This document shows, piece by piece, positions 33,893 to 45,223 of a stretch of 64,000 nt of DNA. The translations under genes and the position numbers were made by a program. Position 1 is the stretch's first letter, and every line of letters starts with the position of its first letter. The notes beneath the pieces are model-generated. The model worked only from the letters and a program-made list of their open reading frames with translations, was not told the DNA's origin and did not search any database. Source of the DNA: Flammula alnicola. Its lineage: Eukaryota > Basidiomycota > Agaricomycetes > Agaricales > Strophariaceae. The DNA lies in NCBI GenBank assembly GCA_015499995.1, contig JADNRV010000256.1, forward strand, positions 1-64,000, written 5' to 3'.

Positions 33893-36765
33893 TTAGGCCT
33901 CCAACGAAACTTTCTCAGTAGCGACCTTCTCGAATTTCTCCGCTTCAGCCGGATCCATAACGTCGATGCCCATCTCCTCCGCTAATAAAGGAAGGTAGTC
34001 AATAATCGATTTGCGCAGGCGAGCCAGCAATAATTTTAGAAAACCTACCAGCGATCTGCTTAATAGGCCCAGTAAACCACTTCCTGGCACTCAGGAGCCA
34101 GAAGCCCACGCTGTAGATGACGACGATGCCGACAGCCACGATGGAGTAGTTGAATGTCAATGAGTCGACAGGCTGTCATATCATTGGTATGGGAATGAGT
34201 ACAAGACAATAGAACAAAAAGATGCTCCCTTACGTTGATCTGCGGCAGGATAAACACAATCGAGATGAAGGCGATCCATAGCACGGCAGTGATGGCCACT
34301 GGGAACGAAAATGATCCAAGGTGAAATGGCCCGCGGACGAACTGGTCGCGGTATATCACGCGGAGAGCGATTGGTATGCCTATGAGTCATAGTGAGTGCG
34401 TTGTCCATGAGGAATCGTCAGATACTTAGAGAGTGGTTTGACATACCATAAGAGATATACAACCCTATGGTAGCGATCGAAGTTGCAGCAGCGAAAGCCA
34501 CAGAGCTCCCCAAACTTGGAAGACCGAGGATAAAGCTGAGGGTGCATGCGAGCCATACTACAATCGCCATGATATGTATCAATTCCTCTCAGTCGGAGCA
34601 GACAATTGAATGCAGGCATACCAGTACGAATGGGGGATTTCCACTTGGGACTGACTTTGGCGAAGAACGAGTGTCCCGGAATACCGCCATCACGAGCGAA
34701 TGCGTACATCATGCGCGAGTTAGACGTGATAGAGAACGTTCTAAGCGGAATCAGTTTGTCGTCCTTCTCATCTTCACGCAGAGGAACTTACCCGCAGAAA
34801 TACATAGCACCAATAACAATGACCTACCATCAAACAGAATTAGCTCAACGAGCTTGATTCCCCAAAAGAAATCCTCACCATCAAGACGATAGCGCCTTTC
34901 TCGCCAACGGTATCCAAGAAGATCTGTGTAACAGGCTGGCCGGTTCCCGAGGTCAAAGTACCGTTTAAATCCTGGATAGAGAAGAGCAATCCTAGAATAA
35001 GGAACCATCCAAGCACTGCCGAGACCCCGATTGCCATTATGATTCCGATACTACCTGACATTGCTGCATTATGGGTTTCTTCCGTCATCTGTAATTTATG
35101 GAGGCGAAATTATGGATATAGCGAGAGACTTAGGGGAATAGACGCACGTACATGGGCGCTAGCATCAAATCCTAAGAAAAAGACGAGTAAGGACTAGAAA
35201 GAAAGAACATGAATAGGACGCGTACCAGTCAAAGTGTACTAGAGGATTAAGAAGCCCTTTAGTATGACACGTAGTTTAAGAAAAATTAAGGTACTCACTT
35301 GAGCCATCAGAATCTAGAGAAGTGTACTAATTTCAGCGGTGGTAATCCGTTACAAGAGAAAGAGCTTACACCGATGACAACCACGTATACATGGCTAGCC
35401 CTATCACCCCATCCCTCTCCCGGCGGTCCCGTTCCGTCAATAAATGTCTGGAACACAAACTTTGCAGATTGATGGCTCGGTGCCTTGGCGAGAATAGCAA
35501 TGACAAGGGATGTTGTTCCAACGGCGTGCCACCACACGGAGATGTTGTTGAGGTAGTGAAGCAGATAGACACCAAATGTATTCGTGAGTCCTTGAGTGAA
35601 CAAAACGGCAGCATAAATCCCTACGATTCCAAGGGACATTGGTTGAGAGAGGTATCAAGAAACAGGAACGTATAAAAACACACCAATCGTGGTCTTTGGG
35701 GTTGGCACAAATCCGGTGTTACCGAGTGTGCAAGCGGTCGATATGAAGTTCGCACAGGCAAAACTACGGAGCAATATGAGTTGGGGATGCGATATACGGA
35801 TTCACGGGCAAATAAAGCATAGACGTGCCTGATTCCTGTCGTTACAGCGACCTGGCCGAGCAAGTTGAACCACCCTAGGAAGAGTTCAGAGACGCGATTT
35901 CCATGCACCGAGAAAAATATGGCATAGGTCAAGACGCACCAGTGATCCATGACGCAAGCGGTGCGTTCTGCCTTCGCGACAACATAGCAGCCCAGAAATA
36001 TGGTCCTCCAGAAGTTGGATGGGCGCTACGAAGTAAGAAGTAATGAAAGAAGTCAGGTAAATTGTGCGGTTTGATTCACGTCCTCTACTACATACCTACA
36101 GATTTCTAAAGAAGGAGGATTAGATGCAATGTCAGCTCTGCCTTCAGTATTTTGGGCAAGAGGCATAATTACCGGCCATTGCGAGACCAACAAGCATTGT
36201 AAAGCATGCTAAGAGGACACCGTCATCAAGAATCCAACTTGGAAAGAAGCAATAACGCGTACCGACAACTATCCACCCCCAAACCATTACCGCTGGTCCG
36301 CCTGTATTCTGCATGCCAAGACTCTATTAACACCCACAATCTCAAACACAGGTCCCCAAGCCTACTCACTAGACCATATAGAAACAGTGATGGGATACCG
36401 GTGATGACAGAAATGATCGAGAAAGACACCTATAAGATAAATGCCTCAGTCGACGTCCCGATTGATCATGTCGCAATAAGACCTCATCGACAATGGACAT
36501 GACATACCCCGAAATTCTGTCAACGGGTGGTAATGACGCATTAGCGTATAAATAGGACGCGTTTGAGTAGAATCGTACCTGCATAACACTTAGCTCTCGT
36601 CTTCAAAAGAGCTCACAAGTCAGAGACGATAATGCTACGTATTCAAGTGTGTGGGAACGCTCACTTGAGCTCCTGCTTGTATCCCATCCTCGCCAACTCT
36701 GCCTCATCCGTCTGCATTGCATTGCCTTTCGTCGTTGAGGGTGAAGGAGAAGGAGAGTCGCTCAT
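33893..36765 (-). CDS. APC-superfamily amino-acid/GABA permease
   Basis: Plasma- or vacuolar-membrane proton symporter of the amino acid-polyamine-organocation family, closest in feel to fungal GABA/choline permeases (UGA4/HNM1 type). Start ATG at 36,765 (MSDSPSPSPSTTKGNAMQTD) and stop at 33,893 after EKVSLEA. Many short introns. Recognisable segments in order: GYKQELKRELSVMQ, NFG (9-nt exon), VSFSIISVITGIPSLFLYGL, GGPAVMVWGWIV, GGPYFWAAMLS, SWITGWFNLLGQVAVTTGI, NNISVWWHAVGTTSLV, GFDASAHMTEETHNA, DGGIPGHSFFAKVSP, SIATIGLYISYGIPIALR, FHLGSFSFPVAITAVLWIAF and KWFTGPIKQIA. GFDASAHMTEET is the classic signature of this group. All parts are present and in frame, about 12 TM segments; intact. Confidence 0.92.
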
Positions 36766-37749
36766 CGTAAAACTGCGCCGTCACGAAAAATGTGAGAAGA
36801 GCAAGGAGAGCTGAGAACCTGGCTGCTCGGAGTGGGACAGGTGCTCCATGTGCTTGTGATAAGGTGGGGATAAGCTCTGATTGGCGCTATGCTTTGTGAG
36901 CCTCCGCAGGCACTGGAACTCGAACAGATATCAGAGTTCAGGTCTATCTTCAGGTCTATCTCTCACGGCCGTCCGGATTCCGTACTCTTCTGTTCGTTGG
37001 AAAGATAAGTAGTATATAGATTAACGTTGGGTTTTATTTATGTCCTCGAATCGATAGATAAGCATTCAGTGGGGTCACGATTGAAAGAAATGAACATGCT
37101 CACATGTTTACAGTGTCCATATCCAGGGCTCTCAGGAGTTCTCGGGTATTCTCTAAGGTACTCTCTATCCAAACACTGGGCATACATACGACTTGCGATT
37201 GCACTTCGTCATGATCCTGTAGAGGCTAGGCCGGTAGTCAATTGAAGATATCGTTGAAGAATCAAGGGGTGTGCACCGGCAATTGCCGGCATACAGCCTA
37301 GGGAGGGGGGGGGTCCCGTCGTGGCTTATCCAAATAAAAATTTGAAGTACATTTTTGGCAGAATAATACATCTAGAGTGTTCCTACAAAGTATTATACAC
37401 TGTTTCCATGAATTTACAGCCCACACAAGCTGCCTGTGGCTCAACGGCAAGAATATGTCCAGATTTGGACACATTATATCAGCGGTTAGATCGGCCCGAA
37501 CACGGCTAGGTAGCAGATCCGAATCGGTCTTAGTTAGGATGTTCTGGATCATGCACGTGATACTTTATTTCCTTTTATGGAATGGTTAAGGGGGGGGGAG
37601 GGTTGGCAAAGCCTTATCCAAATAAAAGTACCTCGTATATCTGAAAAAAAAATTGCATACCCCTTGTGAAGAATATTAATGAAGAACATAGAATGTAGCG
37701 GTAAACAGTGGCGTCTTCATCTTCAAAGATTCGGAGTGCGGGTGTGATT
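36766..37749. other. Intergenic, with a pair of short direct repeats
   Basis: CTTATCCAAATAAAA follows a G-rich run at about 37,324 and again at about 37,613 (spacing about 289 bp), with some similarity beyond. The G-runs (37,300-37,314 and 37,590-37,602) are unusual. No gene recognised. Confidence 0.5.
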
Positions 37750-37789
37750 TATGTTGGATTCATGATTTTCTCGAAGCAAGCGAGGCTCT

Positions 37790-37949
37790 CGGCCGGTCGG
37801 ACACGCCGCTGTTGGACGATGGGGGCAAGGAGATCGCACCCGGGCCGGGACAGGGGCAAGGGTGCCCGGACTCCAAGTTGGTGCATCCGAGGGAGAGGAA
37901 GGCGATGAAGAGGGCGTCGAGTCGGACGCAGACGTTTGCGCTGCTGTGA
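37790..37949 (+). pseudogene. Truncated 3' copy of the 29,282-31,045 gene
   Basis: The plus strand encodes SDTPLLDDGGKEIAPGPGQG and then KLVHPRERKAMKRAL-SRTQTF-LL-stop, matching the last 50-odd residues of the full-length gene. A short run around 37,862-37,878 is altered and one codon is added near the end. No start or upstream part exists, so it is a dead fragment fixed at the edge of the duplication arm and marks the breakpoint. Confidence 0.9.
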
Positions 37950-38834
37950 TTATCCATTCCTCTCTTTTTGCATTTTTTTTGGGGGGGTTCTTTTTTGATC
38001 TGGGTCTCTGATCTAATGTGACGGACCTTGAGCGCTTGAGCGCTTGAGCTTGAATATTTGAATACGCATATGGTCTGACGGCTTCTGACGGACATGACAT
38101 GCTATAAGACAAGACACAAGAGGATATCTGTTACTCTATTTCTCTGGTGCTTTTTACTCTGGGTCTCGTGCGGTTGTATATGCATACGGTCTAACGGACA
38201 TTGCATGCTATAAGACACGAGACGGACGTGCCTGTTACTCTCCTTCTGCGGTGTCCTGAGTGTTGTTCTGTAACGCTGGCGGCTGATGCTGAGATGTGCT
38301 TTGTTTGGTGTTTGTAGGATAGTGTAGGATTGCCCTACCCCTCCGTGCGATGTGGGTGATTGCTGGAAGCTCTTGGGGATTGTGTCGCTTGCTTGGTCGC
38401 TTGGGATTGGAAGGCTCAGTGGGACCTTGGATCAGCCAAGTTGGATTCGGAATTGGAAGTTTACTTATGGGAGATAGAACTTGCACGATGGAGAGGTTTG
38501 TACGTACTACAGATTGTTGTACCTGGTCGACGTAAATTGGTGTACGACTGGTGATAGTACTTGAGGAAGAAAGTGATACTTGCAATTGATATGTAGAGGT
38601 TATCTAAATCTGATTATGGTTCTGTGAGCGACTCGGAGCTCGAGGTAGCTTCTACTTTCCGGGTTACAAGTTAAACATTAACACTTTAAGGGAAATGGCG
38701 CTCCAATGGCGCTAGATGCTAATATGATATGTCTATGGGATAGTTGGTTAAACTGACTTGCCAAGTAAACGATGACTACTGAATAAAGAGTAGACCTATG
38801 ATATGGTAACATCAATATCTTTGCGTAGAGCAAT

Positions 38835-40315
38835 TTATAAGGCTCGAGGGAGTGATGACAAGTAAGCAAAAGAAGAAGCGGTGCCCGACTGAAGCATTTG
38901 GGGCTGACCCGAGTACGAAGCTGATGCGCTTCTCTCTCCTGAAGTCAAGTACGGATCGCTTGAAAATCCCGAACTTTGGTTATCAGAACTTTGAGAATTT
39001 TCCGAGGATCCAGGGTTGGAAGCGACCGAAGAGAGCTGGGTAATCACCGTATACGAGGGCGCCTCCGTGCTGGTAAAATTGCTTGCCTCGGTCCTATTTC
39101 CGGGTTCAGGTTGGTCGCCAGTAGTTGGTTTCTCAGCATCCGAGTCCGCCTCGTGCCGTGCAGCTCTTGGCGAACCAGCGTTATCGCCGACTTTATGCAG
39201 TTTATGGTATATCAGCATCGTGACGACAAGTATGTTCGAAACGAGCAAGGCGAAAGCGGCCTAGACACAGTATATATGAGCTGATCAATAGCACACTGAT
39301 TGGAAATGTAATTCGTTCTTTGAATCTTTGCTTACCTGGATGTAGGCCGTCATCGTGAAAAACAAAGGTAAATCAAGTCCTAAACGACGAGCGACTGTAA
39401 ACCACAATATAACATATATGACAGAGGCGATGATTGTCAAAATACTGCTCGAGAACAGGACCAGAAGAAGGATACGCTGCTTTGGTGGGAGCTTGACTCG
39501 CCAAAGCATGATGACCGGAGCTATAACAAGTACGACATCTGTGAGAGTGTCCACTATGCCGAGAGATAGCCAGATAAATTCGTGAAGTATTGCAGAGACA
39601 CAATGGCCACGTACGAATTAAGGCGCCGATGAGTGCAGCAACGTTTAAGGAATGAGCCTCCGTTGTGCACCTTTGGTAATTGAGCTGCCACCATGGCGAT
39701 CCTTCACAGGCGAAAGTGACGATGAACGTGCTTGCGAGGTAGCAAAGGATAAGGATGCCAATGAAGTAGAAGGCCCATATTCTGAACGGATGACCGGGAA
39801 GAAAGATCCTTGCAACGGACAGCGCAAGACATATTTTGGACACCCTACGTGATGTAAACAATGTCAGCAACAATGCAGAAGACGGGAAAAATAACTTGCG
39901 TACCACACAATTGTGAAACATAAAAAAGAGCTGAACCATTCTGAATACACGAATGTATGGTCGTCCGAGGCGATCCAGGAAATTTCTTGAAAGAAAAAAA
40001 AAACACACTTCATCACCGAGAATTATACAAATTGGAAACATGGCGACTTACTATCTTTCCTGAGCTTGAACCACATTATGACGATATATATGCAGTCTGC
40101 GACCATGGCTATCATAACTATACGGTCATCCCACCATAGACGTCTGGTCCGCCATCGATATCCAACTCGCACAAGAGTAAAGGTGATCGAGACAAAATGA
40201 AGCAGCGTAACGCTTACTATCAGAAATGATAGAAAGTTTGAACGAAAAGAAAACGCCGGTGGCAGACAGTGGACGTACTTTTCCATGCGAGATAGTTTTG
40301 AAGAGGCAGAGTCAT
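38835..40315 (-). CDS. Fungal rhodopsin-like 7-TM membrane protein, copy B
   Basis: Paralogue of 27,090-28,563 with the same exon structure. Start ATG at 40,315 (MTLPLQNYLAWK), then SVTLLHFVSITFTLVRVGYR, RIVMIAMVADCIYIVIMWF, FRIWAFYFIGILILCYLAST, TDVVLVIAPVIMLWRVKLPP, ILTIIASVIYVILWFTVARR and FTMTAYIQ. The Ser/Thr-rich tail ends with the same SLPRAL-stop as copy A. No stop or frameshift was found in the exons. Conservative amino-acid changes relative to copy A (for example PMVADCTY versus AMVADCIY) suggest both copies have stayed under selection. Unknown function; seven membrane spans expected. Confidence 0.8.
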
Positions 40316-40770
40316 GGCCAGCGGTCCAGCAAGGCCTCAGTATTCAACCACTGCTTGCCGACTACCTTAGAAAGATGAGACTTGGAGATGGAAAAATGTC
40401 AGTTTACAGGGCAAACCACCAGGCTTCTTATATGTACACCAGTGGGCCCACAGGCAGTTGACAGAATCCATTTGGGGTTGAGAATGCTCAATCTTGGTGA
40501 CTTTTCAAGTTTCAGGGTTCGACTGTATTGCGTCTGACCTAACATAGTTACTTCGATGTCAAGGCATAGGGTGCGTTGAATGCCAACACGTACCGAGTTC
40601 TCCGTTAAATGGCTGCGCTCCATTGGGATTCGGGAACCTCGTCAGCATAGCGTACTCGCCCTTCACTGAATGACTAGTACAAGCAGCAATCAATTGAGTC
40701 TGGAGTCTGGATCTTTCCATAACATTTCACGTTGATTTTCGCAGCGCCAAAATTTTTAATTGATGGGCTT

Positions 40771-41367
40771 ATGTCAGATCACTTGATCATAAGTTCCACG
40801 GCGACTCTACAACTTATAAGTTTAAATCCACTGCGCATGCGACAGACTCCGATGTCCACTAAGTACTAGCGTGCGTATATAAATACATAAATAACACGTA
40901 ACTTTCCACTCAAATCTGACTACAGAACAGTATTATCGACATCCGAAACTGGTGGAAGGGGTGTGACATCTTATAGAACATATAAAACCCATGGCCAATA
41001 TTCAGCGCCAGCGCCAATTAATTCTCCTAGTTCCGTATGGCCCTTCTCTTCCCGTCCTCCGCCGACAATTTGAAGCACTCAAGCACCCTTCATATCGCAA
41101 CGACCATGTCCGCGAGCCAGCAATACCCATTCGCCGTCACTGTGAAAGTAAATGAAAAAAAGTATCGGGAAAGTGGCACATCCATGGGATCCGATCCCTC
41201 TCCTTCCTTTATACCGAAACAAACCATGCCGAGAGGCTCACGCAGCCACTCATTCCATTACATATTCAGTGTCGCTCTGTCAAAGGGAACCTTTGACTCT
41301 GCCAAGGGATGTTAGTCCGACGTTCCTTTGTGCAGTGTTCAAATCACGGGGTTCCAGAGAGTGGCAC
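40771..41367. other. Intergenic; possible small plus-strand gene interrupted by a MITE
   Basis: A TATAAATA box near 40,878 precedes an ATG at 41,037, which opens a 92-codon frame (MALLFPSSADNLKHSS, then MSASQQYPFAVTV). The frame is unrecognised. The adjacent element at 41,376 inserted about 60 bp after its end. Speculative. Confidence 0.25.
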
Positions 41368-41375
41368 CTGCAAGT

Positions 41376-41955
41376 AGGACCTCCGAAAATACCCTGGTAG
41401 GTCAGATACAAAAAACCAAAAATTTCTGGGTTTTTGGGTGAACAAAATTTTTCATTTTAGGGCCTGATTTCGGGTGAATTCCCAACCTGACCTCCAAAAT
41501 TTCGCAATTTCGGGTGAACAAAATATCTGACCTCGGTTTTGCTCATATGATTAATTGGTGATTTTAATCATAAGCCTCATCGTTTCACACACTTCTTATC
41601 ATTATCTTAGTCTACAAATTGTTGACATTCTTCTTCTTTCACGTATTGCATTGTTCTAACAATTTGCAGAGGAGGTGCCACCAAGTACATTTTGCATATG
41701 GGTCATTGGCCCAAACCTATTAATAACCTGCCGGTTCCGGAGTTCCGGTCATTGGTTGTCGACAGCAGTCGGGTGAACAACATCTGACCTTGGACGGTAG
41801 GGCCGACTTTTGGGTGAACAATAGCACCTTACCTGAGTGAAAATTTTTGGCTCTCGACGGGTGAACACAGCCAAAAATTATCTGACCTTCACAGCCAAAG
41901 GCTGCGATTTCGGGTGAACTGGTATCTGACCTAATAGGGTATTTTCGGAGGTCCT
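41376..41955. mobile_element. Non-autonomous hAT-like element (MITE), 580 bp
   Basis: Terminal inverted repeats of about 34 bp start AGGACCTCCGAAAATACCCT on both ends, followed by (G/A)(G/T)TAGGTCAGATAC. The element is flanked by a perfect 8-bp direct repeat CTGCAAGT at 41,368-41,375 and 41,956-41,963. An 8-bp duplication is the hallmark of hAT-superfamily insertion. Inside, a composite motif GGGTGAAC with nearby ATCTGACC recurs five to six times (about 41,473, 41,510, 41,772, 41,812, 41,857, 41,912), like subterminal transposase-binding repeats. No open frame of useful length, so movement would need a transposase in trans. Confidence 0.93.
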
Positions 41956-41963
41956 CTGCAAGT

Positions 41964-42925
41964 TCGCCTCCTTGGTCTGTATCATTTCCATAGCCCTTTA
42001 CCAACGAGGTCTGAGGCACGAGATTTTTCACAAATTCTCAGCCCAACCGCGCATCGCAAATATCCCGGTATATTAGAATCCCGGCCACCCTCTCCCTGAG
42101 TTCCTAGTCGCAAATTCGGTGCGTTCTGTGTGCTAGAAGATGTCGGAGGAATCTTCTTGATTGGGCCATCTTCCCTGCAATAGCCGTTTTGGCGTCCCTC
42201 TTGTCCACAAGAAGTCTTCAGGAAGAAGTTAAAGATAGTATATTCTGTTTAGCCTTACAGATTTTTGAGTTGCGGAACGTGATTTTGGCGTTACTGCTAT
42301 TCATAAGGATAGGTAGCTAATGATGTGATATGTAGCCCACGGGCGTGGATGACAGGCACTTTCCTGATATGAGCCGTGCAAAAGCCTGCGTTCAACAAAA
42401 CCATTTGCGCTAAGCGGTGAAAATTCTCTCCTTGTGTCTTTGCGAATCTTATTTATATTCCCTCATAGGTTCCCATCTCAAATCTGTATTTCACAACTAA
42501 CTGACATACTGCTGTGGTCTACTTGCCGACTTTTCGTGGGCCTAACTTACTAAGTGATAAAACCTAGGGGCGGAAGATCACTGCGATGTTCACCAAGACC
42601 TCCTCACACGGATGTTATAACTTATAAGTATATCATTACATATGTCACAAAATGCTTTTCCTTTCAGTACGTAGTGAGACAGTAATCCTTTCGCATTTTT
42701 AACTCATATTACCTAGTAGCTCATTTCACATAGAACGATTTTAAAGATCACTGTGTGTTCAAGGCGATAGCACTCATTAGTAAGAGAAATGGTTGGAAAC
42801 TGTAGGAAGGCAGAAACCATCCATATCTCAGCTAATTTCAAACCACGCCGCTCACAGAGAATTATCTCGACATAGTGCCTGGCTGGAAACTAACGACTTA
42901 TACCCAGTGAGCTAGATTCGACACT
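41964..42925. other. No gene recognised
   Basis: AT-rich spacer between two inserted elements; only short frames. Confidence 0.45.
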
Positions 42926-42933
42926 GTTGAATC

Positions 42934-43335
42934 TAGTGATGGGCACGGGTAACCCGCGGGCGAATTTTTGTCGACCCGCACCCGTACCCGCCAAAACCCG
43001 CACCCGTGGTCACGGGTACGGGATCCCGTGCTTGCAGGTGCGGGTTTGCAGGTGACCCGTGGGTACAGAAACCCGTGCGGGTTTGATGGGGGCATTGTGA
43101 GAACTTGTGCCAGCAGAACAAGAATTAGAATAAATTTTGGTAAATCACATTACATAATTAATTATTCAACACATTTGACACACATTTCGGAGTTTTCCGT
43201 GTGCCGGCCGAAAACCCGTGACCCAGGCGCACGGGTGCGGGTTGGCTGAGGGTCACTCAAAGCACACCCGCACCCGCACCCGCCATACCCATACCCGTAA
43301 ACCCGCACGGGTGTCGGCACCCGTGCCCATCACTA
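42934..43335. mobile_element. Second hAT-like MITE, 402 bp
   Basis: Ends are TAGTGATGGGCACGGGT on the left and its exact complement ACCCGTGCCCATCACTA on the right, flanked by a perfect 8-bp duplication GTTGAATC (42,926-42,933 and 43,336-43,343). The subterminal parts are dense in ACCCG(C/T)ACCCG units in both orientations, which makes each end self-complementary beyond the strict terminal repeat. The centre is AT-rich. No coding capacity. The terminal sequence differs from the element at 41,376, so this is a different family. Confidence 0.95.
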
Positions 43336-43343
43336 GTTGAATC

Positions 43344-44400
43344 AACCAATGGTCAGGCCAATGTCAACGACGCGCCCCTCTCGATCGCGATCACAGGCTG
43401 CTCGATCGAGTCCTCCTCCCGTCTTTCATGGAATGGACCGTACAAGCCAGGGGGGTACAGACAGAACATCAGGCTGATGGTAGTCTTGCATGTGCCAACA
43501 TCGACACTGCCCTGGTTGCAGATGTAATATATCTCGAGGGCGGCGAATTCTTCGGCGCTGAGATCTTGTCGAGGCCGCGGGCGGCGAGGGTTGAGGAGAG
43601 GAGGGTGTTGCTCTCGCTGTGGATCGGGTGTATACATTCAATGACTGATTTTCTCTAACTTTCGTGCTTCGCGAGATAGTTATTATACTACAAGAAGAGA
43701 AGTATCACTGCATTTTCGACGTTCGTTTCGACAATATTGATCTATGTGCCGTTCGCTTGGGAGAACCGATTTCGCGCGGCAGAGGACAAAAAGCTTGCCT
43801 GTTGACCCAGTGTGTATGGTGTGAAACGTAGCAACTATAAGCGGCCGCCATATCGGGAGCACAGCAAATGGACAACACGTCGAACCACATCTCTTTCTTA
43901 GCTCTTCCCCGACTTTCTGGAGGAAGAGGAGTATCCTGAAAGTCTCATTACACTGGAAGCAGTTGAGTGTGTAGAAGTTGAGTGGACTGGGTGGAGGCAC
44001 TTAGTCGTAGTCTATCACATTTGACGGGGCCCGAGGCCTGGGTTGGGCCTTCATTGGAATGCAGGAATTGATCCGTTTAACATTGGAGTAACATAAAAAC
44101 GGGACGATCAAGATCGTCTGTCGGCAACAGTCAGATTTCTTACTAAACGAGGTCAAAACTCACTTTACTCACAGGTCGAGAGATTTGCGTCCCGAATAGG
44201 GAAATCGTCACCACTGTTTGCTGTTTACCCTCTCTGAGAACAAGGGCAGCGACAAATTGTCTGCGAGGGCGTGAGCCATCGCAGTCCGACCCTTCCAAGA
44301 TGGGTTTCAGTGTTTGTGTGCCTACCGCCGGCTACAAGTGTGCTCATACCGCACTTGCAGCTGGAAAATGTAGTTTGAGTCCAGACAGGGTGACTCCACT
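43344..44400. other. Unassigned minus-strand frames
   Basis: Minus frames at 43,641-43,353 (EEFAALEIYYICNQGSVDVG) and 43,890-43,705 (MWFDVLSICCAPDMAAAYSC) look coherent but have no recognised family, and I could not splice them into one gene. Possibly one hypothetical gene on the minus strand. Confidence 0.3.
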
Positions 44401-44407
44401 GGCAGAG

Positions 44408-44416
44408 TATATATAT
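44408..44416 (+). promoter_or_regulatory. TATA box of the DUF6593 gene
   Basis: TATATATAT about 85 bp upstream of the ATG at 44,495, in an otherwise mixed-composition promoter. The spacing suits a fungal core promoter with a short leader. Confidence 0.6.
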
Positions 44417-44494
44417 GCACCCAGCTAACAATTCTAATATCCCATCACTCCCTCAGCTAGGACTTCTCAATTACCCAGGCGCTTTCGGATTAAC

Positions 44495-45223
44495 ATGTTC
44501 GTCAACAACCCATATGCTCAGGCGGGATGGTACAACCCACAGAACCCTCATTCAATCAACCAGGGACCGTGGCGTCCTAACTCTTCTCACCCACCCACAT
44601 TTGGCATCCTCCCTCCATTGAACGACAAGCCAGCATCCGTGTTGACATTTGAATTTACGTCTTTCAATCCAGACGTATTCAATTGCATTGTAACTGGTCC
44701 GAAAAATCGCAAATTCTTTGAAGTTCGCACCGCAGGCAGCACAACTGTGGTGTCGAAGCCTGGAGAAGAATTTGCATCTATTCAATGGGCTCGACACCCT
44801 GCTGTCGAGGCGAGAGGAGCCCTAGCTCGTCAGCTCACGAAGGATTTTCTGAAACTCTCCGACGATCAGACGTGAGTTAGATTTTTTTGATCCAACGGCT
44901 GTTCGCTGATTAGCTTCCTGATTGCAGCTATAGATCTATGCTGATCAGTGGCAAGCTGTACGCCTGGATTCCCCGGGGCTCAAGTGGTATTTATGTATGT
45001 GGTATTATCGTTTCTGTACTGGACCCCATCCTTATACTCTTCTCCATCTTCCCAGTTATACAGCTACGGCCCTAACCCCCCAGAACAGTTCGCACGAATC
45101 AGCTTAGTGCAGGATAATAGCAAAATTATCCTCGAGATTACGAGCGAGGTGTTCCAGGCCGGCCTTTTTGAACCCTGTGTCATATCCACCATTCTTCTAT
45201 TCAGTGCTCGAAACATTGACTGA
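44495..45223 (+). CDS. DUF6593-domain protein
   Basis: Three exons (44,495-44,871; 44,928-44,994; 45,056-45,223) with clean GT..AG introns. About 203 residues. It begins MFVNNPYAQAGWYNPQ with a Pro/Asn-rich tail, then a compact beta-rich domain: VLTFEFTSFNPDVFNCIVTG, KFFEVRTAGSTTVV, FASIQWARHPAVEARG, YRSMLISGKLYAWIP and ARISLVQDNSKIILEITSEV, ending SARNID-stop. This order (a TFEFTSF-NPD-NC start, IEW-RHP in the middle, ..ARNID end) is that of the large Agaricomycete DUF6593 family, whose function is unknown. Intact. Lacks a signal peptide, so likely intracellular. Confidence 0.85.

Larger units (their letters stand above)
37750..40770 (-). repeat. Inverted segmental duplication 1, arm B
   Basis: The reverse-complement partner of 26,710-29,480. 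It begins inside the truncated copy of the low-complexity gene (about 37,770) and ends about 450 bp beyond the rhodopsin-like start codon, where GCGCTGCGAAAATCAA and ATACAGTCGAACCCTGAAA (reverse complement) still match. About 8.2 kb of single-copy sequence lies between the arms. Confidence 0.92.

Noticed and set aside
26710..40770. Interpretation as a giant transposon with long terminal inverted repeats
   Set aside because: No target duplication or transposase was found, the interior contains ordinary host genes such as BET2, and the arms carry whole genes; segmental duplication fits better.
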